Notes: a model not told the origin generated them from the letters alone. Shown: positions 52,655 to 62,124, numbered from the stretch's first letter. The stretch: 64,000 bases of DNA from Aminiphilus circumscriptus DSM 16581 (GCF_000526375.1 NZ_JAFY01000002.1:806001-870000); one strand, 5' to 3'. Translations and numbers: made by a program.

Positions 52655-53683
52655 TCAGTGCTTTCCTGGGGCGGAAAGGGTGGAGAAAACCGCCTGGTTG
52701 AAGTGCTTCCGGAAGGGAAACAAACCGAAGGCGCCTCCGGTGTGCAGAAAAAGCACGGGCTCGTCCTTTGGAAAACGTCCTGCTGCGATCTCTCGGGAGA
52801 GGCCGTAGAAGGCCTTCCCCGTGTAGACCGGATCGAGAAGCTGTTCTTCCGTGGCGGCGGCGGTGGCGATGAAACGGAGTTGTTCGGGCGTGGTCGTTCC
52901 GTACCCCTCGCCGAGGTAGTCGTCGAGAACGGTGAGGGTTTCCCGGGGCAGCGTGCCAAGGTCGGGAAAATCGCTCCTTCGAAGTCCCTCCAGAAGATTT
53001 TGTACTGTGTCCAGGACCTGTTGCCGCGGATAGGCCACGCTGATGGCGGTGATCCTCCAGGGGAGCTTATGGAGGAGGACACCCGCGACGAGTCCCGCGA
53101 GCGTGCCTCCGGAACCCACGGCAGTGACCAGATGGCGGGGGCGGGAGGGCAGTGCCGCCATCTGAGGGATCATTTCCGTCACGGCATCCACGTATCCGAG
53201 GCACCCCAGGGGATTCGACGCACCGAGGGGGATGATGTAGGCGCGTGTGCCCTGTGTCTCGTATTCCTGGGCCAGGCGTTCCATGGTGCTGTCCCGTTCG
53301 TGTCCCTTTTCCTCCGGAAGGAAGGTGATCCGGGCGTTGAAGAGAAGATCCAGGAAGAGATTTCCCTCGGGGATCTCTTCCGGTGTGCCGTTCAGGACGA
53401 GATGGCTCGAAAGTCCCAGGCGTGCCGCCACGGCGGCGGTTGCCCTGGCGTGGTTGGACTGCACGCCCCCGCAGGTGATGAGCACCTGTGCGCCCTTGTC
53501 CAGGGCGTCGGCCACGCAGTATTCCAGTTTGCGGATCTTGTTGCCGGAAACGCCCCCGCCCGTGAGATCATCGCGCTTGATGTAGATGTCGGGGCCGCCG
53601 ATCAGCCTGGAAAGACGTGGCAGCAGTTCGATGGGGGTGGGTTTTTTTGCGAGATCGAGTTTTTTCCGCTGAGTTGCCTTCAT
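52655..53683 (-). CDS. D-cysteine desulfhydrase / ACC deaminase-family PLP enzyme
   Basis: A 342-residue fold-II PLP enzyme. The cofactor Lys is in GVSGNKIRKLEY, the family block CGGVQSNHARATAAVAARLG follows, and the phosphate loop is TAVGSGGTLAGL. These match D-cysteine desulfhydrase (DcyD), which breaks D-cysteine to pyruvate, sulfide and ammonia; ACC deaminase is close. The ATG at 53683 has GGAGGAGATG upstream. It lies next to D-alanine-linked genes, which favours a D-amino-acid substrate. Confidence 0.85.
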   Translation of the reverse strand: MKATQRKKLDLAKKPTPIELLPRLSRLIGGPDIYIKRDDLTGGGVSGNKIRKLEYCVADALDKGAQVLITCGGVQSNHARATAAVAARLGLSSHLVLNGTPEEIPEGNLFLDLLFNARITFLPEEKGHERDSTMERLAQEYETQGTRAYIIPLGASNPLGCLGYVDAVTEMIPQMAALPSRPRHLVTAVGSGGTLAGLVAGVLLHKLPWRITAISVAYPRQQVLDTVQNLLEGLRRSDFPDLGTLPRETLTVLDDYLGEGYGTTTPEQLRFIATAAATEEQLLDPVYTGKAFYGLSREIAAGRFPKDEPVLFLHTGGAFGLFPFRKHFNQAVFSTLSAPGKH

Positions 53684-54012
53684 GAGCATCTCCTCCTGGA
53701 TGACGGAATCAACGTTGCGATCGTCGCAGCGTGATGGATCGTCGCTCTCCATATTTCCTCCATGATACTACTTCGCCTGTCGAAAAGGTGTGCGACGGAA
53801 GAATTCTTTCGCCGCATACCCCTTCGTGAAATGGAACACCGGTTCATGAATGCTTTTGAAAAGAATGAGTGAGAATCTTTCCAGGAAGGATGTTTCAGTG
53901 GAGATTATGAAGCAAATTGTCATTGTTCTCGAAACAGAATTCGTTCGACATCTCGTTTTGTCGATAGTGCATGGCTGAAACATCACATGCCACAGAATAC
54001 AAAGAGAGTGAG

Positions 54013-54078
54013 TCATCGTTACTGCAAGGAATGACGATGATCATTCACTTGACAGTGGCGGCTGAAATAGAGCATAGT
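54013..54078 (+). promoter_or_regulatory. ortAB promoter and upstream inverted repeat
   Basis: TTGACA (54049-54054) and CATAGT (54073-54078), 18 bases apart. TCATCGT-N14-ACGATGA (54013-54040) just upstream of the -35 is a candidate activator or repressor site. The rest of the 490-base gap (53684-54177) is AT-richer than its surroundings and shows no gene. Confidence 0.55.
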
Positions 54079-54177
54079 GCTACAGTTACGTACCGCTCCT
54101 CTCAAGGAGCATCCGGCACCTTCAATTGAACTGAAAATCCGCGACAATTATTTCGGTGGTGCGAAGGAGGCGAAAAC

Positions 54178-54492
54178 ATGACGATGGCGCGAAGGGGAGA
54201 GTGGGTGCAGATCCGCCGCGTTGTGTTGTCCGCAGGTTCTCGGGCGCCTCAGGTTCCCGAGGACACGGCGGCGGTTCCCCTGGAATTGAAAGTGAAGGGG
54301 TTTCTCGTGGAAGAGACGGCCCGCTGCGGCGAAACGGTGACGGTACGCACCGCCGTTGGAAGAGAGCATCGGGGAGTTCTCATCGCCGTCGATCCTCCCT
54401 ATGACGTGGGCTTCGGCCCGCCTCCGAAGGCACTGCTGGGGATCGGAGAGGAGCTTCGAGGCATGCTTCGGGGAAAGGCGGAACGGCCATGA
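54178..54492 (+). CDS. ortA: 2-amino-4-oxopentanoate thiolase, alpha subunit
   Basis: A 104-residue small subunit of the OrtAB thiolase of ornithine fermentation. The conserved pattern GEWVQIRRVVLSAGSRAPQVPEDT and the late DPPYDVGFGP segment are present. GAAGGAGGCG precedes the ATG, and the stop overlaps the ortB start. With OrtB it cleaves 2-amino-4-oxopentanoate with CoA to acetyl-CoA and D-alanine. Confidence 0.88.
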   Translation: MTMARRGEWVQIRRVVLSAGSRAPQVPEDTAAVPLELKVKGFLVEETARCGETVTVRTAVGREHRGVLIAVDPPYDVGFGPPPKALLGIGEELRGMLRGKAERP

Positions 54493-55919
54493 CCGGGGAC
54501 TATGGCGCCGTGATGGCCCGACGTGGTGAGATCATGCGCAAATCCGTCGGCATCGACTACGAGCGTTTTGCCCGGGGGCGGCTCGCCTTCGACTATGAGG
54601 GCATGATGTGCGAGACCGGCTACTCTCTCGACGAAGTCGAGACCATTCAACGGGAGAGCAACGTGGGCAACACACCGCTTCTCGAACTGAAGAACCTCAC
54701 CCGTCTGGCGCGGACTCTCTCGGAACCGGGCAGGGGAGCACGACTCTTCGTGAAGGACGAGGCGAACAATCCCGCCCGTTCCTTCAAGGACCGCAGGGCC
54801 TCGCTCTCGGTGTTCCACGCGGAGCGCAACGGATACAAAGGCGTGGTGGCTGCCACGAGCGGCAACTACGGTGCTGCCGTGGCGAGCCAGGCGGCGAGGA
54901 AGAACCTGGGCTGCATCATCGTTCAGGAGGTTTTCGATTCGAAAGGATTCGAACAGCCCGAGATCGCCGAGAAGGGACGGGCCTGCGAAGCCTATGGCGC
55001 GGAGGTCCTCCAGCTCTCCGTGGGGCCGGAGCTGTTTTACGTCTTCCTCCTCGTTCTTGAGGAGACGGCATTCTTCAACGCTTCCCTCTACACTCCCTTT
55101 TCCATCGCCGGTATCGAGACGCTGGGGACGGAGATCGCGGAGCAGACCAGACGCCTTACGGGAAGAAATCCCGATGTGGTGGTGAGTACCCACGCCGGAG
55201 GCGGCATCACCACCGGTACTGCCCGGGGACTTCTCAAGGCTGGATGTCCGGCCACGCGCATCGTGGGAGCCAGTGTGAATCTCCAGGGGCTCCACATGGC
55301 TTCGGACAGGGATTTCAATCGTAAATCCTTCACCACGGGACACACGGGGTTCGGCATTCCCTTCGCGGTGTGGCCGGACCGTTCCGATGTCCCCCGGAAC
55401 GCCGCTCGGGTGCTCCGTTATCTGGACGACTACGTGACAGTCACCCAGGGGGCGGTTTTCTACATGACCGAGGCATTGGCGCAGCTCGAAGGTCTTGAAC
55501 GGGGTCCTGCGGGCAACACCTCTCTCACCGCTGCCTTCGCTCTTGCACAGACGCTCCCTGAAGAGGCGGTAGTGGTGGTGAACGAGACGGAGTACACCGG
55601 CGCCGGAAAGCATCCTTACGCCCAACTCGCCTTTGCGGAGCGGATGGGTGTGGAAGTTCGTCGGGGCGATCCCGAAGAGGAGCGTCCCGGTTCGGTGATC
55701 GTCATTCCCGAACATCCTCGGCAGATCGGTGTCACTCCGGTGGATCTGAACCGTCTGCGCACATCCTATGTGCGGAATGCCTGCGCAACTCTGGGCGAGG
55801 ACAAGACCGTCTCCGAAGAGGACGCGGCTTTTCTTGCTCAGGACACCCGTCTTTCGCCGGAGGAGGTCCGGCGGGTACTCCGGGAGAACGGCATCTCGGT
55901 TTCGGCGGCTCATCGGTGA
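54489..55919 (+). CDS. ortB: 2-amino-4-oxopentanoate thiolase, beta subunit (PLP)
   Basis: A 476-residue fold-II PLP protein. Lys100 in NNPARSFKDRRAS holds PLP, ATSGNYGAAVASQAARK follows, and THAGGGITTGTARG binds phosphate. The match to OrtB is along the whole length, whereas threonine synthase-like relatives differ in the N-terminal 50 residues. The start overlaps ortA (ATGA). Other genes of the ornithine pathway (ord, oraSE) are not in this window. Confidence 0.9.
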   Translation: MTGDYGAVMARRGEIMRKSVGIDYERFARGRLAFDYEGMMCETGYSLDEVETIQRESNVGNTPLLELKNLTRLARTLSEPGRGARLFVKDEANNPARSFKDRRASLSVFHAERNGYKGVVAATSGNYGAAVASQAARKNLGCIIVQEVFDSKGFEQPEIAEKGRACEAYGAEVLQLSVGPELFYVFLLVLEETAFFNASLYTPFSIAGIETLGTEIAEQTRRLTGRNPDVVVSTHAGGGITTGTARGLLKAGCPATRIVGASVNLQGLHMASDRDFNRKSFTTGHTGFGIPFAVWPDRSDVPRNAARVLRYLDDYVTVTQGAVFYMTEALAQLEGLERGPAGNTSLTAAFALAQTLPEEAVVVVNETEYTGAGKHPYAQLAFAERMGVEVRRGDPEEERPGSVIVIPEHPRQIGVTPVDLNRLRTSYVRNACATLGEDKTVSEEDAAFLAQDTRLSPEEVRRVLRENGISVSAAHR

Positions 55920-56069
55920 CGTTCGCCGGTTCCTGTTTCGGGCGGGGCCCCGCTCTCTTCCACCGGACTCGCGTGCGTGAGAAAAACCGATGCATCTCAC
56001 GATGTCGTTCCGTTTCTGTTTTTGTCCCGTCGCTTTTCACGCTGCTGAAGAATCGAGGAGGAATGAAGA

Positions 56070-57188
56070 ATGAACTGGCGCCCGACGCGCCTCGAAGTGA
56101 ACCTCAACAGCATTCGCACCAACTACACCCGCATCCGGAAACACGTGGGAGGCACGCGCGTGATCGCCGTGGTGAAGGCCAATGCCTACAACGTCGGGGC
56201 TTTGCCGGCGGCGTGGGCCCTCCGGAGTGTCGGAGCGGACTTCTTCGCCGTGGCAACGCCGGACGAAGCGTTGTCGCTGCGCGACGGGGGCATCACCGAT
56301 CCCGTGCTCGTTCTCGGTGCGTCCCCCTACGAGGTGGCGGCGGAATACGTGCGGTCGGGTATTCGAGCCGCTCTCACGGATACGGCCATGCTCCATGCCC
56401 TTGCAGGCGCGGCCAGGCAGAATGGAAAGCCCGCCAGGGTGCATCTCAAGGTGGATACCGGCCTTGGACGCATCGGTTTCCGGCCTGACAAAGCCCTGGA
56501 GGTCGTCGATGCCGTTCAAAGCCTCCCGGAAGTTGAATTGGAGGGAATTTTCACGCATTTTATCGCCTCCGATTCGGGGGATCTCACGGTCACGCACGAG
56601 CAATACCGGATTTTTGCCGATCTCCTGAAAACGATCGCCGCAAAGGGTATCTCCATCCCCATGCGGCATTGCTGCAATTCCGGAGGAACCCTCGAAACGC
56701 CCGAATACGCTCTTGATGCGGTTCGTCCGGGGCACCTGCTCTTCGGCATGTATCCGACGCCGGAGGTGAGACGGACCATCCCGCTCGAGCCCTGCATGGA
56801 GTTCAAGACCGCCGTGGCGGCCCTTCGGGATCTGCCTCCCGGATCGGGCGTCAGCTACGGCAGCGCTTACGTCACGTCCGGACAGGAGCGTTTCGCCGTG
56901 CTGCCTCTGGGGTACGCCGACGGATACTACCGGGAACTCTACACCAGGGGCGTTGAAGTACTCATCCGCGGGAAACGTTGTCCCGTGGCGGGAAAAATCT
57001 GCATGGACCAGACCATGGTGAACGTCTCCCACCTCGATGACGTGGCTGTGGGAGACGAGGTGGTTCTCGTCGGGCGGCAGGGAGAGGAAATGATCTCCCT
57101 TGAGGAGATGGCGCAGAAACTGGGAACACTCATCTGCGTGTTTCCCACGCTCCTCGGCGCCAGAGTTCCCCGGGTCTACAGGGACTGA
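56070..57188 (+). CDS. alr: alanine racemase
   Basis: A 372-residue fold-III PLP enzyme. K36 (VVKANAYNVGA) forms the PLP aldimine, and Y263 (GSGVSYGSAY) is the second catalytic base. The C-terminal KICMDQTMVNVSHL block is typical. Oddity: the usual ANAYGHG after the Lys reads ANAYNVG. Placed after OrtAB, which makes D-alanine, it would turn that product into L-alanine for transamination. A housekeeping cell-wall role is the alternative. GAGGAGGAATGAAG precedes the ATG. Confidence 0.93.
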   Translation: MNWRPTRLEVNLNSIRTNYTRIRKHVGGTRVIAVVKANAYNVGALPAAWALRSVGADFFAVATPDEALSLRDGGITDPVLVLGASPYEVAAEYVRSGIRAALTDTAMLHALAGAARQNGKPARVHLKVDTGLGRIGFRPDKALEVVDAVQSLPEVELEGIFTHFIASDSGDLTVTHEQYRIFADLLKTIAAKGISIPMRHCCNSGGTLETPEYALDAVRPGHLLFGMYPTPEVRRTIPLEPCMEFKTAVAALRDLPPGSGVSYGSAYVTSGQERFAVLPLGYADGYYRELYTRGVEVLIRGKRCPVAGKICMDQTMVNVSHLDDVAVGDEVVLVGRQGEEMISLEEMAQKLGTLICVFPTLLGARVPRVYRD

Positions 57189-57249
57189 CGGCGGCACGCT
57201 CTCTTCAGGGAGCGAAAATTCGCCGCGGAAGAAGGAGGAGATGCACACG

Positions 57250-57819
57250 ATGCTGGGAATCATGCACACCAAGTTCTGGAATGTCCTTGGTTTTCTCCAG
57301 AAGATGGCCATGGTGATATCCTCCCTGGCGATCCTTTTCCTGGTGCTCTTTCAGGTGTTTCTCCGGTATGTCCTGGTGAAGCCCATCATGGGAGTGGAGG
57401 AAATCGCCACGATGACGGGATTTTGGCTTTATTTCATGGGCGCTTCCTGGGGTACGGCGGAGCGGACGCACATCAAGGCGGACGTCATGAGCGCCATCGT
57501 CAAGAATCCAAAAAAACTCATCTGGATCAAGGTCTTTACGGCGTTTCTCTCGGTGGTTCTGGCGATCATGATGACCTTCTGGGGGTGGGAGTACGTCGTC
57601 TGGGGCTACACGAAAAAACAGCTTTCCCACACGCTCATGATCCCCATGATCTATTCCCAGGCCAGTGTTTTTCTGGGTGCGATCCTCATGGTCTTCTATT
57701 TCTGCGTCGAGCTTGTCGATTATTTTCTCCAGGCCATCGGGAAAAAACCCCTCGATGTTTCGCCTCAGGACGACGTACCCATTTCCGAAGCGGCCTGTCC
57801 TGTGCACACATCGAAGTAG
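57250..57819 (+). CDS. TRAP transporter small membrane subunit (DctQ)
   Basis: 189 residues with four membrane segments and the DctQ signature MGVEEIATMTGFWLYFMGAS. Of two in-frame ATGs, the one at 57250 lies a normal distance from GAAGGAGGAG; the one at 57241 touches it. A longer polar C-terminal tail than in the first DctQ is present. It is the first gene of a Q-M-P set. Confidence 0.92.
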   Translation: MLGIMHTKFWNVLGFLQKMAMVISSLAILFLVLFQVFLRYVLVKPIMGVEEIATMTGFWLYFMGASWGTAERTHIKADVMSAIVKNPKKLIWIKVFTAFLSVVLAIMMTFWGWEYVVWGYTKKQLSHTLMIPMIYSQASVFLGAILMVFYFCVELVDYFLQAIGKKPLDVSPQDDVPISEAACPVHTSK

Positions 57820-57834
57820 AAAGGAGGAAAATCC

Positions 57835-59136
57835 GTGGTCATCGCCATCAACCTAGCAATTCTCATCGGTCTCATCGTCATCGGTCTGCCCGTTCCCCTG
57901 TGTTTCATGTCCGCCGCCATCTACATGGGATTCGTGTACAATTTCAGCTTCGGATTCCTCCTCCCTTCCGGGTACTATGCGTTGAATTCGCTCACGCTTC
58001 TTTCCGTGCCTTTTTTCATCATGGCCGGAGCTCTCATGTCCTCGTCGGGCATCGCCGAGCGGCTCACTACTTTCGCCCAGGCCTTTCTCGGGCGTCTCCG
58101 GGGAGGAATGGGCGCCGCCACCATCGTGGCCTGCGCCATTTTCGGCGCCATTTCCGGAACCTGCTCCTCCGCGGTGGCCTGTATCGGCGGAATCATGATC
58201 CCCCGATTGGAGAAACTGGGCTACCCCCGGCAGTACAGCGTGGCCATGGTGGGATGCGCCTCCGTTCTCGGCCAGCTCATTCCGCCCAGCGTGCCCATGA
58301 TCCTCTACGCCTGGGTGACCCAGCAGTCCGTGGCGGCGTGTTTTCTCGCCACGGTCATTCCGGGCATTCTCACCACGATCTTCATGTGCGTGCTCAACTA
58401 TTTCGAGGTCCGAAAGATTCCGAGTGTCCAGGTCGAGCCCCAGGTTCCCTTTCGGCAGAAGGTTGCCCAGATCGGACACGCGACGAAGCACGGCATCTGG
58501 AGCCTTCTCATGCCCGTGATCATTCTGGGGGGCATCTACGGGGGGATCACCACTCCCACAGAGTCCGCGGCTCTCGCCGTGGCCTATGCGATTCTTGTGG
58601 GATTCTTCATCCATCGGGAGCTTTCGACGAAAACCCTGTGGTCCGCGCTGGTCTCCTCTTCCACGACTACGGGAGTCTGCGTGCTCATGCTCTTCTTTGT
58701 GTCCATCCTCGCCAAGGTCTACACCATGCAGCAGATTCCCCAGCAATTGGCGAAATTTCTCATGACCATCTCCGACAACAAGATCGTGCTGCTCCTCATG
58801 GTGAACCTCTTCCTCATCATCATCGGCATGATGATGGACGATTTCAGCGGCACCATGCTCGCGGCGCCGCTCCTGCTGCCGCTCATGGTGCACATCGGGG
58901 TGCATCCCGTGCATTTCGCGGCCATCATGGGCACCAACCTGGGACTGGGGAACGTCACGCCTCCCTGCGCGCCCATCCTGTACCTGGCGGGGCGCATCGG
59001 AGGCGCCTCGTTCGACCAGTATTTCGGATACGCCCTGAAGTTCATGCTCTTCGCCCAGGTTCCCGTGGTCCTTCTCACCACCTATTTCCCGGACCTGTCA
59101 CTGTTTCTGCCCAGGTTGCTCATGGGCATCAAGTAG
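57835..59136 (+). CDS. TRAP transporter large permease (DctM)
   Basis: A 433-residue permease of about 12 segments with the family motifs ISGTCSSAVACIGGIMIPRL, LIPPSVPMILYAW, GGITTPTESAALAVAYAI and GNVTPPCAPILYLAG. The GTG start follows AAAGGAGGA. It forms one system with the flanking DctQ and DctP genes and is only moderately like the DctM at 18476. Confidence 0.94.
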   Translation: MVIAINLAILIGLIVIGLPVPLCFMSAAIYMGFVYNFSFGFLLPSGYYALNSLTLLSVPFFIMAGALMSSSGIAERLTTFAQAFLGRLRGGMGAATIVACAIFGAISGTCSSAVACIGGIMIPRLEKLGYPRQYSVAMVGCASVLGQLIPPSVPMILYAWVTQQSVAACFLATVIPGILTTIFMCVLNYFEVRKIPSVQVEPQVPFRQKVAQIGHATKHGIWSLLMPVIILGGIYGGITTPTESAALAVAYAILVGFFIHRELSTKTLWSALVSSSTTTGVCVLMLFFVSILAKVYTMQQIPQQLAKFLMTISDNKIVLLLMVNLFLIIIGMMMDDFSGTMLAAPLLLPLMVHIGVHPVHFAAIMGTNLGLGNVTPPCAPILYLAGRIGGASFDQYFGYALKFMLFAQVPVVLLTTYFPDLSLFLPRLLMGIK

Positions 59137-59323
59137 AGAATGTCGCAGGCGTTTTTCTGCGGAAGAAGGAAGGGGGGAGCGGGAAAAGGCCTCTGAAAAG
59201 ACGAGTCAGGTGCGAAGGGAGGGGGAGGCCCCGATTGTTTCGGGAATTTTCCCGAGGAGAGTTCCGATGAGAGCAGATTGATCTTTGGAGTGCTCGAGCG
59301 ATTCGGAGGAGGTGCTGAGGAAG

Positions 59324-60331
59324 ATGAGGAAGTATCTGGCTTTGTTTCTCGTGGCGGTGCTGACGGTGTCTTTCGCTGCCGTGGCATGTGCGGCTCCGAA
59401 ATACCAGTTCAAGATGGGGCATCCGAATCCCGTGGACACCCCCTATGACCAGACGGCACACAAATTCGCCGAACTTGTCAAGGAGAAGACCAAGGGCGAG
59501 ATTGAGATTTCCCTGTTTCCCAACAGTCAGCTCGGTGACTGGACGGAAACCTTCGAGCTGATCTCCCGCGGCACGGTGGAGATGGGATTCCAGATCGCCA
59601 ACGCCGCCTACGATCCCAAGCTGAACTTTGCCTACTACATGCCCTATGTGGTGCGCGACCTCGAAGAGGGCAAGAAGGCCTATGCTCCCGGCGGCTGGGC
59701 CTACGACATCATCAAGGATCTCTGGGCCGAACACGGCATCAAGGCTCTTGCGGTCTATCCCATTGGCATGGCGGGGATCTCGCTTCGGGATGAACCGCCC
59801 TCCCCGGGCGATCCCAACGTCCCCAAGGGGATGAAGGTTCGGGTCATGCCCTTGCCCGCGTGCTCCATGACCTACGAGGCGCTGGGCTACATTGCCACTC
59901 CGATTCCTTATGCCGAAACCTACAGCGCCATTCAGACGGGCATCGCCGACGGCCAGATGGGCGGACCTCCCTTCCAGGCCTGGTCCTTCCGGGATGTGAA
60001 CAAGGTCTGGATCCAATACAATGACTATTTCGAACAGCATTGGATCGTTATCAACGCCCAGCTCTGGGACAAGCTGGGGCCCGAGCTGCAGCAGGCTCTT
60101 CAGGAGGCTGCCACGGAGGCGTCGAACATCCGCTGGAGCCAAGTGCAGGACGAGGACCAGCACTATCGGGATGTGCTGGAGAAGGAGAATGGCTGGAAGA
60201 TCATCATGCTCTCCGATGCCGAACTGGAAGCTTGCGCAAACAAGGTCCGCGAGGTAGTGTGGCCCAAGCTGAAGGAAATGCTCGGCGACGAACTCTACAA
60301 CAAGATGACCGAATCGGTGAAAAAGCAGTAG
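59324..60331 (+). CDS. TRAP transporter solute-binding protein (DctP)
   Basis: A 335-residue periplasmic binding protein with a signal peptide (LALFLVAVLTVSFAAVACAA). The substrate region has KGMKVRVMPLPACSMTYEAL in place of the usual LR(M/T)xxN block, so the ligand probably differs from that of the hut TRAP system. GGAGGAGG lies 12 bases upstream of the ATG at 59324; the GTG at 59312 is a less likely start. Given its neighbours, an amino or keto acid is a fair guess. Confidence 0.92.
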   Translation: MRKYLALFLVAVLTVSFAAVACAAPKYQFKMGHPNPVDTPYDQTAHKFAELVKEKTKGEIEISLFPNSQLGDWTETFELISRGTVEMGFQIANAAYDPKLNFAYYMPYVVRDLEEGKKAYAPGGWAYDIIKDLWAEHGIKALAVYPIGMAGISLRDEPPSPGDPNVPKGMKVRVMPLPACSMTYEALGYIATPIPYAETYSAIQTGIADGQMGGPPFQAWSFRDVNKVWIQYNDYFEQHWIVINAQLWDKLGPELQQALQEAATEASNIRWSQVQDEDQHYRDVLEKENGWKIIMLSDAELEACANKVREVVWPKLKEMLGDELYNKMTESVKKQ

Positions 60332-60372
60332 TCGCAGGGTGCATTCTCTCCCGGCGGGAAAAGGTCGGCACG

Positions 60373-60403
60373 ATGGGGGGCGGGGGGTTCTTCCGTCCCC
60401 CAT
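60373..60403 (+). terminator. hairpin after dctP (attenuator or terminator)
   Basis: ATGGGGGGCGG pairs with CCGTCCCCCAT (one bulge), followed by TTTTGATC. It may partly separate the TRAP genes from the following PLP gene. Confidence 0.6.
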
Positions 60404-60459
60404 TTTGATCAACCTGCGGAGACGACGAGAAATGTGTCAAAGAATGGGGAGGAACGATC

Positions 60460-61815
60460 ATGAAGCCACTGCATCTGGAGCGCTGTTTGCGCACCGTCGA
60501 GGCCGACAAGGCGGTTCTCTGTTCCGCTGCCAGGGTGCCCTATTATCCCTTAGTTGTGAAGAAAGCTCGGGGGAGCTGGGTGGAGGACGCGGACGGCAAC
60601 AGGTACATCGATTTTCTCGCCAGCGCCGCCGCGGTGAACGTGGGGCACTGCCATCCCAGAGTCGTCGAAGCGGTTCGGGAACAGGCGGAGGCGTTCATGT
60701 CCTACACGGCGGTGTACATGTATCACGAACCGCTCGTCTGCTTGAGCGAGGCCCTCTGCCGCATCACGCCCGGGAATTTCCCCAAGCGGGTGATCTACGG
60801 TCTTTCCGGTTCCGACGCCAACGACGGTGCCATCAAGCTCGCCCGGTGGACCACGGGACGCTCGAAGATCGTTGCCTTTCAGCGCTCCTATCACGGCAGT
60901 ACCTACGGAGCCCTTTCTCTCAGCTCACTGAGCCTTCCCATGCGTCGCCGCATGGGACCGTTCCTCCCCGAGGTGTATCACTTTCCCTATCCCGATACGT
61001 TCCGTCCGCCCTTTTCCGGCACGGACGAGGAGATCGCCGACTACCATCTGGATCTGATCCGGAGAGCCTTTGCGGACTACATCCCCGGCGAGGAAGTGGC
61101 GGCGGTCATCATCGAGCCGATCCAGGGAGACGCAGGGATCCTCGTGCCGCCGGTTTCCTTCATGAAAGGGCTGCGGAGTCTCTGCAACGACCACGGTATC
61201 CTTCTCATCGCCGAGGAGGTGCAACAGGGGTTTGGCCGCACGGGAAAGTGGTTCGGCATCGAGCACTTCGGCATCGTCCCCGACGCGGTGATCCTGGGAA
61301 AGGCCCTTGGATCGGGTCTTCCCCTGAGCGCCATCGTGGCCCGGGAGGACCTCATGGCGGATTGGGATGCCCCGGCGCATTGCTTCACCCATGCGGGAAA
61401 CGCCGTGTGCTGTGCCGCTGCCTACGCTTCGGTGCAGGTCATCGAGGAAGAAGGGCTCATCGCCCGCTCCGAAGAGATGGGGAACTACCTGATGGAACGT
61501 TTCCGGGCGCTGCAGGATTCTTATCCGCTGATTGGCGACGTGCGGGGGAAAGGGCTTTCCATCGGCGTGGACCTGGTGAAAGACGGCAAGACCCGGGAGC
61601 GTCACGGAGAGGCCGCGGCGAAGATCTGCTACCAGGCATGGCAGAAGGGGCTGCTTCTCTCCTTCTTCAGCGGCTCGGTGCTTCGGATTCAGCCACCCCT
61701 GGTCATTACCCGGGAGGAAGCGGACCGGGCCCTCGAAATCATCGAAGAGGCCATGCGGGATTTTCTTGCGGGGCGCATTTCCGACGAGGTACTCAAGACC
61801 GTGAAAGGGTGGTAG
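60460..61815 (+). CDS. class III PLP enzyme: aminotransferase or amino-acid racemase
   Basis: 451 residues of the class III aminotransferase family. K281 (VILGKALGSGLPL) binds PLP, SGSDANDGAIKLAR binds phosphate, and the SYHGST block is present. The AEEVQQGFGRTGKWFGIEHF segment differs from the usual aDEVQtGFGRTG: the Asp that pairs with the pyridine nitrogen is E252, and the QQG and GKW residues recall isoleucine 2-epimerase and other fold-I amino-acid racemases. It could therefore be a racemase rather than a GabT-like aminotransferase. The preceding TRAP system and D-amino-acid genes fit either reading. Confidence 0.8.
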   Translation: MKPLHLERCLRTVEADKAVLCSAARVPYYPLVVKKARGSWVEDADGNRYIDFLASAAAVNVGHCHPRVVEAVREQAEAFMSYTAVYMYHEPLVCLSEALCRITPGNFPKRVIYGLSGSDANDGAIKLARWTTGRSKIVAFQRSYHGSTYGALSLSSLSLPMRRRMGPFLPEVYHFPYPDTFRPPFSGTDEEIADYHLDLIRRAFADYIPGEEVAAVIIEPIQGDAGILVPPVSFMKGLRSLCNDHGILLIAEEVQQGFGRTGKWFGIEHFGIVPDAVILGKALGSGLPLSAIVAREDLMADWDAPAHCFTHAGNAVCCAAAYASVQVIEEEGLIARSEEMGNYLMERFRALQDSYPLIGDVRGKGLSIGVDLVKDGKTRERHGEAAAKICYQAWQKGLLLSFFSGSVLRIQPPLVITREEADRALEIIEEAMRDFLAGRISDEVLKTVKGW

Positions 61816-61821
61816 GAATCC

Positions 61822-61855
61822 CTGTGTGCCCCGGCGGTGCTACCGGGACACACAG
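61822..61855 (+). terminator. hairpin after the class III PLP gene
   Basis: CTGTGTGCCCCGG pairs with CCGGGACACACAG (one mismatch) around 8 bases, without a T run. The following 270 bases to the amidohydrolase start show no gene. Confidence 0.5.
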
Positions 61856-62124
61856 GCTACGAAATGCCCTCCGTCGAGATCTTTTAACGAAGGAGAACTC
61901 TCTTTGCAGTGTGCTGATGCCTCGGGACAACGGCTGAAGAAGGCACATCCGGGCGGAGGGTCGATGGGGCTGGGAACGTCTCCTTCAAGGAGCCTCGTGG
62001 CCATCGGAGTTGGGTAAGGTCATGTTTCTCCGGTGAAAACCATGGCGGACTGCAATGAAATGCACAGGTCGGAGGTTTTGTGGATGCAGGATGTTTCTCA
62101 TGGAGAAAAGGGAGGCGACGTGTC

